A stretch of DNA of 35,452 nucleotides from Bacilli bacterium (GTDB lineage: Bacteria; Bacillota_I; Bacilli_A; RF39; UBA660): NCBI GenBank assembly GCA_017888105.1, contig JAGHGS010000172.1, positions 1-35,452 of the forward strand. The letters are read 5' to 3'. Positions within the stretch are counted from its first letter, which is position 1, and every line of letters starts with the position of its first letter. The translations under genes were made by a program, and so were the position numbers. This document shows, piece by piece, positions 1 through 8,220 of this stretch. Under the pieces are notes generated by a model that worked only from the letters and a program-made list of their open reading frames with translations, ran no database searches and was not told the origin of the DNA.

Positions 1-122
1 AACATTATTGTTTCTAAATAAGATTTATCTCCTAATAATTCATCAGGACAATCAAGATATTCTTTTATAACTAAAGGTATTTTATATTCATTTATTAATT
101 GTTTAATATTTAATTCTTTCAT
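1..122 (-). CDS. Partial paralogue of the gene at 301-960, cut by the window edge
   Basis: The reading frame starts at ATG (120-122), 6 nt after a good Shine-Dalgarno sequence (AAAGGTGG), and stays open for 40 codons to the left edge. Its first residues, MKELNIKQLINEYKIP, closely match MEELNIKSLINENMIP at the start of the next gene upstream, after which the two diverge. Both copies follow the 3' end of a relaxase gene (intact before 960, degenerate before 122), so this is the second copy of a tandem duplication. Function is unknown. Shared N-terminus with diverging remainder is what one sees in duplicated accessory or immunity-type genes, but that is only a suggestion. Confidence 0.75.
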   Translation of the reverse strand, partial: MKELNIKQLINEYKIPLVIKEYLDCPDELLGDKSYLETIM

Positions 123-136
123 TTTAAACCACCTTT

Positions 137-300
137 CTATCTTTCTAATTCTTTTTCTTCCAACATTTTATAAAACTCTTGTGCAATTTTATCTTGTTCA
201 TATAATAATCTGTTTAAAGTTTTGATAGTCTCATACTTAATTGTCTACCCATTTAAAATATTTTAAGTACTTTAATGCGCGTTTTTAACAAGTTATTTTT
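137..300 (-). pseudogene. Duplicated, decayed 3' end of the relaxase gene
   Basis: This stretch aligns with 977-1142, the 3' end of the intact relaxase, at a constant offset of 840 bases for most of its length. In the relaxase frame it still reads TIKYETIKTLNRLLYEQDKI and then AQEFYKMLEEKELER before a TAG stop at 137-139, against the intact TTKYEIIKTLNRLVYEQDKI and AQEFYKMLEEKEYEK. Upstream of that the frame is broken by a small indel and a stop. It cannot encode a relaxase and is the scar of a tandem duplication of relaxase tail plus downstream gene. Confidence 0.85.
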
Positions 301-960
301 TTAAGATAATTGTGTTTCATTTTCTGTTTCTTTAATATTTTTTATAAGATCTTCTGTATTAGTGAGTCCCACGAACCATTTGATGATGCCAGCACTATCA
401 TATTTATCAATATAGTCTTGAATAATACTTTCACTATCATATTTGTTAGTATAAATATAAAAATCTTCAATGGTATTATCTATATCTATTAATTCTTGAT
501 TGCTCAAATATTCTTTTAGTTTTTCATTATCGCAAATATTGTCTAAATAGCGAAAAAAAATGTTGGATTCACTAATCAAATACTTTTTAAAATCCGAATC
601 TACAAAACTATTCATTTTAATGGAATTATATTTATTATAATCGTCACTTATTTTCTCTATTATCGAGCCATTATAATCCTTGTTAAAAAGGAATAACCCT
701 AATATATTGAGTTTTTCAGATTTACAATTTCTTTTTTCAACATAATTAATTAAATTTCTAGTATTTATATAAATGTATTCTCCATTATTAAAATCATAAT
801 AGCAAATGTCATTATCACAGTACATTAAATTAGCTTGTAAATGTTGTGTTTCTTTATGAACCACATTATTATTTATAAAATCAAATGTAGGAAAAGCAAT
901 TATTAATACTCGTGGAATCATATTTTCATTTATCAAACTTTTTATATTCAATTCTTCCAA
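301..960 (-). CDS. Unknown protein encoded directly after the relaxase
   Basis: 219 residues with no family I recognise, no signal peptide and no membrane segment; acidic and rich in Asn, Ile, Asp and Tyr. The start is TTG (958-960), preceded by AGAGGTGAT at normal spacing; it is the only possible start after an in-frame stop, and the choice is supported by the paralogue at 1-122, whose ATG falls at the same place. It lies 17 nt after the relaxase stop and is probably co-transcribed. Its last codons run into sequence that resembles the relaxase 3' end (the remnant at 137-300), so the C-terminus may have been reshaped by the duplication. A role linked to mobilisation is only inferred from position. 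Confidence 0.7.
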   Translation of the reverse strand: MEELNIKSLINENMIPRVLIIAFPTFDFINNNVVHKETQHLQANLMYCDNDICYYDFNNGEYIYINTRNLINYVEKRNCKSEKLNILGLFLFNKDYNGSIIEKISDDYNKYNSIKMNSFVDSDFKKYLISESNIFFRYLDNICDNEKLKEYLSNQELIDIDNTIEDFYIYTNKYDSESIIQDYIDKYDSAGIIKWFVGLTNTEDLIKNIKETENETQLS

Positions 961-976
961 CCAACATCACCTCTAC

Positions 977-2440
977 TTATTTTTCGTATTCTTTTTCTTC
1001 TAGCATTTTATAAAACTCTTGTGCAATTTTATCCTGTTCATATACTAATCTGTTTAATGTTTTGATAATCTCATATTTAGTTGTATTCCCTTTAAAAACA
1101 TTTTTAAGTATATTACTACGTATTTTTAACAAACTATTTTTTTTAAGATTTTTATAATTTTCTGTATAACTATCATAAGAAATCTCTTGAATTATATCTT
1201 CTAATTTAAAATCGCTTTTTTCCAATTTTTTCTTTCGATAACTATGATTATATAATGCGTGATTGACAATAGCATTCAAAATATAACTATCATTTCTTTC
1301 TAATTTTTGATTAAGCATTTTATTTTCTAATTCATTCTTAAATTCAATTACATTAATATTATTTCTTTTATCAATATCAATTAAAATACCATTAATATCT
1401 CTAACAGTTTCCATTATTTTATTTTGAATCTGTTTAATTTTCGGATCTTTAAAAATTTCCCGCTTAATCTCTTTTGTAATATTTCTAATTTCTATACCTA
1501 ACTCATTACGTGGTAAAGAGTTATACTTAATATATTTTCTATCGGTCCCTCTTATTTGATTTAATAAATATCCAAGTTTTACAATTTTTTCTTCAATTTC
1601 GACATTATGAATGTTTTTTAGAGTAAAATTACAATCATTTGGATTAAAATATTTTTTTAAGTCATCTAAATTTTTTTCTAATTTTTTTAACGCAGGAGTA
1701 TATACTTTTTGCCTTTCTATTGTTAGTACTGCCTGTCTTTTTAAAAAATTTCTTTCTTCACCGGTTATTTTTAATTTTCTTCTATAAGATAAATTACCAT
1801 TTTTACTTTTATAGCATGGATTCTTTTCTACCCATGAAATATGATAGTGATAATTATTTTCATTATCAGTATGTAGTGCCACAACCCATTCTAAACTTTT
1901 CTTTGGATTATCATATCCACAATATTTCAAAAATTTGGGCATAACGTCCACGGCAATCTTTTTTTGTAGATCTTTTGCATTGATATTTCGATCAATATAT
2001 TCCCGATAAAAAGATAAAACTGATAATTGTATGTTACTATTTTCTATATAATTGCTCCATCTTTTCTGTAATTTTGGAACGTCTTTATCTAACAAAAAAG
2101 AGCCATCTTTTAAGATAGCCATTTGTTCTCTTTTCATTTGATTTGTATACATTGTTTCTTTACTTTTCTTACTTCCCAAAAAATACTGGAACATACCATT
2201 TTCATTATTATGTAAATAATCAAAAATTGACACATAACTTTTTTCTTCATTTCTACTATAATCAAAAAATCCTATTATGTATTGTTTAATTTTTTGACGG
2301 TATTCTTCTTTTGTTGTACATTGTATAAATGTCCATTTATTGGAATTTTTAGCTTTATGATAAATTCTCAAATTATTATCAGGATTATTTACTGCATAAT
2401 AAGGATGAGTAATAAAAATCGTTTTAGAATCATTAAACAT
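977..2440 (-). CDS. Conjugative relaxase, MobP/MobL type
   Basis: 487 residues. Relaxases nick one strand at oriT and stay covalently bound to it through a tyrosine while it is transferred. The metal-binding three-histidine motif is clear: H190, H198 and H200 in LHTDNENNYHYH, followed by WVEKNP, the pattern of MobP/MobL-like relaxases of Gram-positive elements. The catalytic tyrosine is not certain; Y145 and Y148 are candidates. The C-terminal half is long, lysine-rich and helical, with no helicase or primase motifs. ATG at 2438-2440 overlaps the end of the preceding ribbon-helix-helix gene by 8 nt (ATGTTTAA), so translation is coupled, as expected for a nickase and its DNA-binding accessory. 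Its 3' end is duplicated at 137-300. Confidence 0.88.
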   Translation of the reverse strand: MFNDSKTIFITHPYYAVNNPDNNLRIYHKAKNSNKWTFIQCTTKEEYRQKIKQYIIGFFDYSRNEEKSYVSIFDYLHNNENGMFQYFLGSKKSKETMYTNQMKREQMAILKDGSFLLDKDVPKLQKRWSNYIENSNIQLSVLSFYREYIDRNINAKDLQKKIAVDVMPKFLKYCGYDNPKKSLEWVVALHTDNENNYHYHISWVEKNPCYKSKNGNLSYRRKLKITGEERNFLKRQAVLTIERQKVYTPALKKLEKNLDDLKKYFNPNDCNFTLKNIHNVEIEEKIVKLGYLLNQIRGTDRKYIKYNSLPRNELGIEIRNITKEIKREIFKDPKIKQIQNKIMETVRDINGILIDIDKRNNINVIEFKNELENKMLNQKLERNDSYILNAIVNHALYNHSYRKKKLEKSDFKLEDIIQEISYDSYTENYKNLKKNSLLKIRSNILKNVFKGNTTKYEIIKTLNRLVYEQDKIAQEFYKMLEEKEYEK

Positions 2441-2663
2441 TTCTTTTTTCCAATAATTGGATTAAATTATCTATTTTGGGCAATAAATTATCTATTAGCT
2501 GTTTTAATTCTAAATCCTCGTTAAATTTTAATATGCCTAATTCTAAAAGTTCAATGATTAGATCATTCTTATAAGTATACGAATATTTACTTGCCATATC
2601 ATTTATTCGCTTGTTCAAATCATTAGATATACTTATACTTCTCCTAATAAATTCTTTTGACAT
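2433..2663 (-). CDS. Ribbon-helix-helix relaxosome accessory protein
   Basis: 76 residues. The N-terminal 45 residues fit a ribbon-helix-helix fold: a short strand (RRSISISNDLNKRI) followed by two helices, then a leucine-rich helical tail (LKQLIDNLLPKIDNLIQLLE) suited to dimerisation or relaxase contact. Small proteins of this kind directly upstream of a relaxase usually bind oriT and help it nick. The stop overlaps the relaxase start by 8 nt, which supports the partnership. Family assignment rests on pattern and context. Confidence 0.7.
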   Translation of the reverse strand: MSKEFIRRSISISNDLNKRINDMASKYSYTYKNDLIIELLELGILKFNEDLELKQLIDNLLPKIDNLIQLLEKRNV

Positions 2664-2692
2664 AAAAACCCCACATCTTTTTATATGAAATA

Positions 2693-3682
2693 TTATATAT
2701 TCATGGTGTTTTCTTCTATTTCATAATCTTGGTATAAATCTATTAGATTAGTGTATCCTTCAATATATAAATAATCATTTAATATTATTCCATACCGTTG
2801 ACAAAGTTGTTCTAGCTTTTGTTTACTTTTATCTTTTGATCTTCTGAATTCTTGACTAATTGTATTCGTTATCTTATCAGCTTTATCTAATTCTAATCTT
2901 TCAAAATTACGATCGTCATTAAATAATGTTATTAAATCTCCATAACCCAAAACAAGATATTCCCCAGTATCTATTTCCAAAACTTCTTCTAATCCGTACT
3001 TCTTTACCTCTTTTTTTAAGAAATCAATATCATCTTTAGAATATTCTTCATTATAAAAATCATTCCATCCTTCATAATCAATATGACACATTTCACTATC
3101 ACTGCTATAAACCCCGTCATATACATCCTGCAATATTTTAGAACAGTTTGATACTTTAGGAAGTTTTGTGTATTGTTCAAAATTCTTATACATTAAATTT
3201 TTGATTTTAGTTACCAAATAGATACTTTTGCCATTGTTTTCTATTTCAAAACTATCAGCAATGTTAGCTACTGGAATATTGTGTTGGTATAAAATTGCAT
3301 TAACACCAAAATCTCCAAAATCTCTAGACCAAATAGCTATAATTTCAACTTCTCTATTATTGTTTTCATAGCCATCCCAAGTCCATCCAAGAGAGCCAAA
3401 ATCATACAATTCTTTTTCACCATCGATAGTATCTATAATCTTTTTTTTCACAATTTCTGTACTTATTTCATTATCACTTTCAGTTATTTTACAAATAAAA
3501 CAATCCTTATATTTATCATAAGTTATTTCATATCCTAAACTACTAAAATCATGAGCAATTAGTATTGCATTTACTTTATCAAAATATGGCATTGCCCAAC
3601 CATTCCAACTCTGATTTTTATTATAATATCCTTCATAATAGTCTGAATCTTCTATACAAAAAAAACCTTTTTCTATATTCAT
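2693..3682 (-). CDS. Unknown soluble protein of the mobilisation operon
   Basis: 329 residues, acidic, no signal peptide or membrane segment. Aromatic-rich blocks are visible near the N-terminus (SWNGWAMPYFDKVNAILIAH, residues about 25-44) and at about 96-105 (YDFGSLGWTWDGYE), followed by beta-rich sequence and a charged helical C-terminus. ATG at 3680-3682 follows a strong G6 Shine-Dalgarno sequence. It sits 30 nt upstream of the ribbon-helix-helix/relaxase pair in the same direction and is probably co-transcribed. I do not recognise the family. Proteins with a W-x-G-W-x-x-P block are common accessory proteins of Gram-positive plasmids, but no function follows from that. Confidence 0.7.
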   Translation of the reverse strand: MNIEKGFFCIEDSDYYEGYYNKNQSWNGWAMPYFDKVNAILIAHDFSSLGYEITYDKYKDCFICKITESDNEISTEIVKKKIIDTIDGEKELYDFGSLGWTWDGYENNNREVEIIAIWSRDFGDFGVNAILYQHNIPVANIADSFEIENNGKSIYLVTKIKNLMYKNFEQYTKLPKVSNCSKILQDVYDGVYSSDSEMCHIDYEGWNDFYNEEYSKDDIDFLKKEVKKYGLEEVLEIDTGEYLVLGYGDLITLFNDDRNFERLELDKADKITNTISQEFRRSKDKSKQKLEQLCQRYGIILNDYLYIEGYTNLIDLYQDYEIEENTMNI

Positions 3683-3727
3683 TTTACCCCCCTTTTTATT
3701 TTTAATATATAAATTAAGTTCAATACA

Positions 3728-3871
3728 TTACTTAGTATTTCTTTTATTATCTAACTCTATAAAAATTAAAAAGAGTAACCCAACTGTTACTATTTCAAAA
3801 AGAGAACTACCTTCTAAAATCAATCCCATTAAACTAAATATTAGCAATAAAATCATAAAAATCTTTTCCAA
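3728..3871 (-). CDS. Possible small two-helix membrane protein
   Basis: A short frame in the 330-nt gap between two larger genes. From TTG (3869-3871) it gives 47 residues: two hydrophobic segments (FMILLLIFSLMGLILEG and LFEIVTVGLLFLIFIEL) and a charged tail DNKRNTK. A purine-rich ribosome site (AAAGGCGGGTGG) lies just upstream and would also suit GTG at 3878-3880. ATG at 3854-3856 would give 42 residues. Composition and orientation fit a real small membrane protein of the operon; no family is recognised. Confidence 0.45.
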   Translation of the reverse strand: MEKIFMILLLIFSLMGLILEGSSLFEIVTVGLLFLIFIELDNKRNTK

Positions 3872-4010
3872 TATTTCCACCCGCCTTTTCTTTATTTTGT
3901 GATATCTATTTTAAATAATTTTATTATAAATTTTTAATATATTAATTATATTGAATTTCAAGAACTCTAGTAAGATATACTAACGTTTCTGATAATTTAT
4001 TTGAATGTTC

Positions 4011-4328
4011 TTAAAAATCTACGTACTTTTTAAAATTTTTATCATAAAACTCACGTAGCAAGAGATTATCCTCTAATTTTTCATTCATAGGGAATCCCAA
4101 ATTTGCATATATTTGTTCTAACAATTTTTTATTAATATTTTCTCTATATAACAAACGATTTAACTTATTATTTATATCTGAAAAAAGAAGCATTATTTCA
4201 TTTGATTCACTTGCTTCTTTAATACATTTTTTTATAGCTGCACTTTTTGTAGATAATTTATTTTTTTTCATATATTCTTTTATCTGTTGTTCTAAGTTTT
4301 GATCTGCAACTATAGTATACCTTGTCAT
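4011..4328 (-). CDS. Ribbon-helix-helix DNA-binding protein
   Basis: 105 residues. The N-terminus (TRYTIVADQNLEQQIKEYMK) looks like a strand and first helix of a ribbon-helix-helix protein, followed by a second helix (STKSAAIKKCIKEA). The remaining 60 residues are helical, as in MobC-like relaxosome proteins and plasmid partition or copy-control regulators. ATG at 4326-4328 follows GGGGTGAGG. It is the first gene after the terminator of the ADP-ribosyltransferase gene and may open the mobilisation operon, where it could bind oriT or repress the operon. It is one of three such small proteins in the window (with 2433-2663 and 24681-24923). Confidence 0.6.
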   Translation of the reverse strand: MTRYTIVADQNLEQQIKEYMKKNKLSTKSAAIKKCIKEASESNEIMLLFSDINNKLNRLLYRENINKKLLEQIYANLGFPMNEKLEDNLLLREFYDKNFKKYVDF

Positions 4329-4404
4329 TTATCCTCACCCCTTTTTAATAAAATCAAAAATTATCATTCTTTATTTTTTAGTTATAAAATATATCTAAAG
4401 TTTA

Positions 4405-4430
4405 AAAATGGTACTTTCTTCAAGTACCAC
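4405..4430 (-). terminator. Rho-independent terminator after the ADP-ribosyltransferase-like gene
   Basis: On the minus strand GGTACTT-GAAGA-AAGTACC forms a 7-bp stem followed by ATTTTT. The TGA stop of the gene lies in the loop (4420-4422). Confidence 0.7.
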
Positions 4431-5250
4431 TTATTTTTACTAAAAGATCATACACTTTTATACATTCACCTGATGGAAAATCTATAACATAGTTTGATTT
4501 ATATTTTCCTCTAGTAGCATATGAATTAAATATTTCAGAAATCAATTCTTGTGTTGGCATTATGCCAATATTAGCTAAAGATTGCACAACATATCTAGTT
4601 GCATTTATAACATAATCGTAATTAACAATTGCAACCGGATGATAATCTAAAGAACTAAAGTCAATATCTTTATCTATTTCATCTTTTGAAAGCTCTACAA
4701 GTTGGAATATTTTTTGTGGATTAATAATTGCTTCTTTTTCAAAGCAAGCTGTTTTATCCAAATAACAAATAATATCTTCTTTTTTTATTTTCGCTTTAAA
4801 TACCGTTCCCTTAGAACCATATTTTTTATAGAACCATATTGCCCTTTTTCTATCAATAGTCCATGATATAGCATTCGAATCACCATTTTCATTTGTACCA
4901 CGATAAATAGTTACTTCATTTGGAAATTTTAAAAATCTTCTATAATCTGCACCCATTATTTTTTTAGGATCAGCCATTTTAAATAAATCCAAAATTTCCT
5001 CTAATGATAATTTACTTTCTTTTGAATTAACGCCTAAAGTTTTTGTGTAAGCATATTTAAGACCGCGACAATAATCATCTGGTGATAATAATTGACTTAT
5101 TTGTTTAAAAATATACAATCTATACTCAGGCAATAATACCTGTATTATGGTATGCAAATCCGCTGATTCAAGTAAAGCAAGAGTATTACCTAGATAATTA
5201 CTATATTTCTTTTTTAATAAATAAACAATCGAATCATACTTATAATTCAT
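4420..5250 (-). CDS. ADP-ribosyltransferase-like protein (R-S-E type)
   Basis: 276 residues. Residues about 112-178 contain the signature of the arginine-type ADP-ribosyltransferase fold in the right order: TIYRGT with R117; ISWT at 128-131 in the place of the S-T-S strand; an aromatic-rich helix RAIWFYKKYG; a VFKAKIKKEDI strand; and FEKEAIINP with E171 and E173 as an ExE pair. Enzymes with this set transfer ADP-ribose from NAD to a target side chain, and ExE rather than QxE points to arginine. The first 110 residues are helical and unassigned. No signal peptide is seen, so it acts in the cytoplasm, or is delivered by something else. It has its own promoter (5280-5308) and terminator (4405-4430), so it is a cargo gene rather than part of the transfer operon. 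Toxin, phage defence or anti-defence effector are all possible. Confidence 0.65.
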   Translation of the reverse strand: MNYKYDSIVYLLKKKYSNYLGNTLALLESADLHTIIQVLLPEYRLYIFKQISQLLSPDDYCRGLKYAYTKTLGVNSKESKLSLEEILDLFKMADPKKIMGADYRRFLKFPNEVTIYRGTNENGDSNAISWTIDRKRAIWFYKKYGSKGTVFKAKIKKEDIICYLDKTACFEKEAIINPQKIFQLVELSKDEIDKDIDFSSLDYHPVAIVNYDYVINATRYVVQSLANIGIMPTQELISEIFNSYATRGKYKSNYVIDFPSGECIKVYDLLVKISGT

Positions 5251-5279
5251 GTTATACCACCCACTGACATCAAGATAGT

Positions 5280-5308
5280 ATTATACAGTAGGTTTTTAAA
5301 ATATGCAA
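5280..5308 (-). promoter_or_regulatory. Promoter of the ADP-ribosyltransferase-like gene
   Basis: On the minus strand a consensus -10 (TATAAT, 5280-5285) lies 17 nt from TTGCAT (5303-5308). The -35 is only half consensus. It falls between two genes with no other obvious purpose and a GGGTGG ribosome site follows. Confidence 0.5.
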
Positions 5309-5611
5309 TTAAATATTAATTTCTAATTCTTCTTTTCGATTATAATATTCAGATACAATTCTTTTAAAAGAATTATATTGAAAATCATCTTTCATTTCAT
5401 TAGAGATATAATCAACTATTTCATTTACTTGTTTCTGTGTTAAAACCTGATTGTAAACTTCTTCTAATTCTTTTTGCTGTTTCTCTGTTCCTAGAGATAA
5501 TTGCAAAGGAGTATCGCTAAGATACTTTTTTTCAACTAAACAATGAGCTAACGACTCTCTATATTCACCATCTAAAGAAAGTAAACTTTCTTCAAGCATA
5601 CTTATTGTCAT
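5309..5611 (-). CDS. Unknown small helical protein
   Basis: 100 residues, acidic and mostly helical, with no motif I recognise. ATG at 5609-5611 follows GGAGGA. It stands between the inverted-repeat cluster (5683-5808) and the ADP-ribosyltransferase-like gene, whose -35 box abuts its stop codon. Position downstream of the repeats would suit a small regulator of the element, but nothing in the sequence shows this. Confidence 0.6.
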   Translation of the reverse strand: MTISMLEESLLSLDGEYRESLAHCLVEKKYLSDTPLQLSLGTEKQQKELEEVYNQVLTQKQVNEIVDYISNEMKDDFQYNSFKRIVSEYYNRKEELEINI

Positions 5612-5682
5612 AATCTTGTCCTCCTTCCCATTTATTTCTATAATTTCCCTTATTTTTACAACTTTAAAAATTAAACAGGATA

Positions 5683-5808
5683 TGGTGTTTGCACCAGTTA
5701 AAAGAACAAACCCTTATTTTATAAGGCTTTTTCTTTTATTTTACTGGTGCAATTCTATTTTTGCACTCGCAAAAATACATACTTTTTACATATAAAAATA
5801 TGTATTTT
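5683..5808. repeat. Cluster of overlapping inverted repeats (origin or attenuator candidate)
   Basis: In 126 bases there are five pairings. TGGTG/CACCA (5683-5696). GCACCAGT plus TAAAAGAA (5691-5706) pairs with TTCTTTTA plus ACTGGTGC (5731-5750), enclosing CCTTAT/ATAAGG (5712-5726), which makes one long cruciform. GTGCAA/TTGCAC (5747-5766). AAAATACATA/TATGTATTTT (5772-5808). The arms GCACCA, TGGTGC and TTGCAC can pair in alternative, mutually exclusive ways. No gene covers it. It may be an oriT, a single-strand origin for a rolling-circle intermediate, or a transcription attenuator below the primase operon. Confidence 0.7.
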
Positions 5809-5865
5809 ATTTTAAAAAACCAGGTAAACTCTAGCTTAATTGGTAAGTATTTATTTTTAAAGTTG

Positions 5866-6327
5866 CTAATTTTCATTATTCTTATTTATTTGTAACATTT
5901 TTTCTTGTGTATTTAAATTAACATCTCTTTTTGTGCTTATTTTTTGCTTTTTTTCAATATATTCATTCATACAGCCAATAATCTCTAAGAAAATGGTTTG
6001 TAAATTATTTTCTTTTTCTATCTCTTTAATTACTTTTTTTGGATTAAAATTTTTAGCAATTCGATTATCAGAATATTGATAATTCATACTGATTAGATTC
6101 ATATCATTATCATAATTAATTTGAATATCATTTATTTTATTTTTATAGTTAGAGATATTAAAAACAATCTCTTTAATATAATCCGAATCTAAATAATTTA
6201 TATTAAAATCAACCCCATATTTATTTTTTATTTCTACCATTTTTTGTTGATAATCAAATCTTGCTTTTTGCTGTTCCTTCATTTTTTCTTTGATTAAATT
6301 TTGACTATCATAATACAATATCCTCAC
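5866..6327 (-). CDS. Unknown coiled-coil protein coupled to the primase
   Basis: About 150 residues, highly charged, with a predicted coiled coil near residues 10-35 (repeats of K/E/Q) and another near the C-terminus. No family recognised. The start is unclear: GTG at 6325-6327 has its ribosome site too close, TTG at 6316-6318 is better placed behind GGGTGAGG, and the first ATG is 15 codons in with no ribosome site. It overlaps the end of the primase gene by up to 20 nt, so it is translated with it and probably serves in DNA processing or replication. It is the last gene before the inverted-repeat cluster. Confidence 0.6.
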   Translation of the reverse strand: MRILYYDSQNLIKEKMKEQQKARFDYQQKMVEIKNKYGVDFNINYLDSDYIKEIVFNISNYKNKINDIQINYDNDMNLISMNYQYSDNRIAKNFNPKKVIKEIEKENNLQTIFLEIIGCMNEYIEKKQKISTKRDVNLNTQEKMLQINKNNEN

Positions 6328-7261
6328 CCTCTTTTTCAGTTCTTAAATAATTGTCGTATTTATAAAGAGCATTAATGTATTGAAAACTCTCTTTTAATTT
6401 TTTCTTATTTTTCACTAAGGCCTCATTAATATCTTTTGCATTATCTACAAATGCAGATAAATTACAATCATAAGACTTAACTCCTAAACAAGATAATTTT
6501 TCCTTCAATTCTTTACTCGCTTTTATCCCTGACTCATCATTATCAAACGTAATAACAATTGCACCTTTATAATTACTCTTCTTTATCGCTTGAATCAATG
6601 AATTGATATTCCCTACTCCATTAATACTTGTTGTTTTAACCTTATTATCGACCATTTCTAATGATAAAGAATCAATAATACCTTCAGTTACATAAATCAG
6701 ATCTTCCTTACTACCATTTAAAAAATAGTGCTTATTCCATATATCACTATTTCCCTTACTTTTTAATTTAAGATCATTATTTACTGAACGAGCATAATAA
6801 CAATATTTATTAATAGGAAAGATAACTAATTGCCTTTCGTTATCATAACCAATTTTATATTTATCAATTAGTTCTTGTGATATTCCTCTTTGTAATAAAT
6901 AATTTGTTTCATGAATATTTTTAATACACTTATTAAAATAATTGGTATAATCATACTTAATTATTTTTTGATTAAATTCTGATTTTTCTGGGACATAATT
7001 TAAAAACAATTCTTCAACCTTTTTTATTTGCTCTTGAAAAGAAGATAAATGAAAATCTAATTTTACTAATGAAAATATATCGTAGTGTACTCCACATGCA
7101 AAACATTTACATATATTATATTTGGGTGTATAGATCATACTAGGATGTTCATCCCCATGTTCGGGGTTTAAACATCGAAAAAATTTTTTTGGATTTGTTA
7201 TTCCATGATATTTTTTTAAATAATCAGGTAAATATTTTCTATATTCATTTATATCTTTCAT
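6308..7261 (-). CDS. DnaG-like primase with CHC2 zinc finger and Toprim domain
   Basis: 317 residues. Makes RNA primers for DNA synthesis, here presumably on the transferred strand or during element replication. The zinc finger is at residues 30-57: C30, H35 and CKCFACG with C53 and C56; the FRCLNPEHGDEHPSM form is typical of phage and plasmid primases. The Toprim domain shows IYVTEGIIDSLS with E193 and ITFDNDESG with D240 and D242, the metal ligands. It is about half the length of chromosomal DnaG and lacks the C-terminal helicase-interaction domain, as mobile-element primases often do. Its ATG overlaps the stop of the preceding gene as ATGA. Confidence 0.87.
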   Translation of the reverse strand: MKDINEYRKYLPDYLKKYHGITNPKKFFRCLNPEHGDEHPSMIYTPKYNICKCFACGVHYDIFSLVKLDFHLSSFQEQIKKVEELFLNYVPEKSEFNQKIIKYDYTNYFNKCIKNIHETNYLLQRGISQELIDKYKIGYDNERQLVIFPINKYCYYARSVNNDLKLKSKGNSDIWNKHYFLNGSKEDLIYVTEGIIDSLSLEMVDNKVKTTSINGVGNINSLIQAIKKSNYKGAIVITFDNDESGIKASKELKEKLSCLGVKSYDCNLSAFVDNAKDINEALVKNKKKLKESFQYINALYKYDNYLRTEKEGEDIVL

Positions 7262-8196
7262 AATGTATATTCTTTTTTTAACGAATTTTCATAATTTCGA
7301 TCAACATAGATTGGTTTATTTCTATATTCTATTTTGTAAATATCATTAAAATTAAAATCCGTATATTTTCCAAATTGCTTTTCATATTCCCTACGATCAG
7401 AAGCTGACATATTATAAGTAGAAATATAAGAATTAGATACACTATTCATCAATGATGTTTTATCATATTTAAAATCAAATGCTATATCATTTTTATAAAT
7501 ATATACATGTACCGTTGAAGCAGCAATTTTTTCCAAAGATATTCTTATTTCTCGCGCCTTATGTAGTGGATGATTTTTATTATTAAGAATTGAAGTTAAA
7601 TATTCATTCTTAACATCGTTATCTTTTAGATTTTCACCTATATACTTTTTATTTTTTTGAATGTAATCAAATGCCCAATCAAAAACATATTCTTCATGGT
7701 CTAAATATTTTAAAATATCTTCGTTTGATATTTTAGATATATTAGTATTGTATTTGTAATTCGTTTTTCCTCTTATAAAATCAGATTCAATATCACTAAC
7801 GTCAACATATCCTTTATAATCATTGACCGCTTTATAAAATTCTTCTTTATTTTGATATACGTAATCATTAATACAAGTATTTAACTTGGAAATTAATCCC
7901 AATTCTAACTCTGACAGATCTTTGAATATTTTATCATCCCAAGAAAGTTTTAAAGCATTTTTTAAATTATAATCTATAGCAAATAAAACATTTTTTTCTT
8001 TATCATATATTCCAGCATATTTTAAACTGCTACCAATACCAACATAACTAAGATAATTCCCATAGATTAAATCTAAATTTTCTGAATATGGATATTTAAT
8101 AAATATATAATCTGAATCATAAAAGATCATATTATCAGATTTAAGCCATTGAAATATTTTGCTATTGTATACTTCTGATTCTAATTTATCTCTCAT
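7258..8196 (-). CDS. Unknown protein upstream of the primase
   Basis: 312 residues with no motif I recognise; rich in Tyr, Asn, Asp and Lys, no signal peptide and no membrane segment. Two adjacent ATG codons (8197-8199 and 8194-8196) follow AAAGGAGGAGT; the second has the better spacing. Its stop overlaps the primase start (ATGA), so the two are translationally coupled and may act together in DNA processing. Nothing in the sequence gives a function. Confidence 0.65.
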   Translation of the reverse strand: MRDKLESEVYNSKIFQWLKSDNMIFYDSDYIFIKYPYSENLDLIYGNYLSYVGIGSSLKYAGIYDKEKNVLFAIDYNLKNALKLSWDDKIFKDLSELELGLISKLNTCINDYVYQNKEEFYKAVNDYKGYVDVSDIESDFIRGKTNYKYNTNISKISNEDILKYLDHEEYVFDWAFDYIQKNKKYIGENLKDNDVKNEYLTSILNNKNHPLHKAREIRISLEKIAASTVHVYIYKNDIAFDFKYDKTSLMNSVSNSYISTYNMSASDRREYEKQFGKYTDFNFNDIYKIEYRNKPIYVDRNYENSLKKEYTL

Positions 8197-8220
8197 CATA
8201 CTCCTCCTTTCAATAATTAA

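Noticed and set aside
5683..5808. CRISPR array
   Set aside because: The repeats are inverted and differ from one another; there are no regular direct repeats with spacers and no cas gene.
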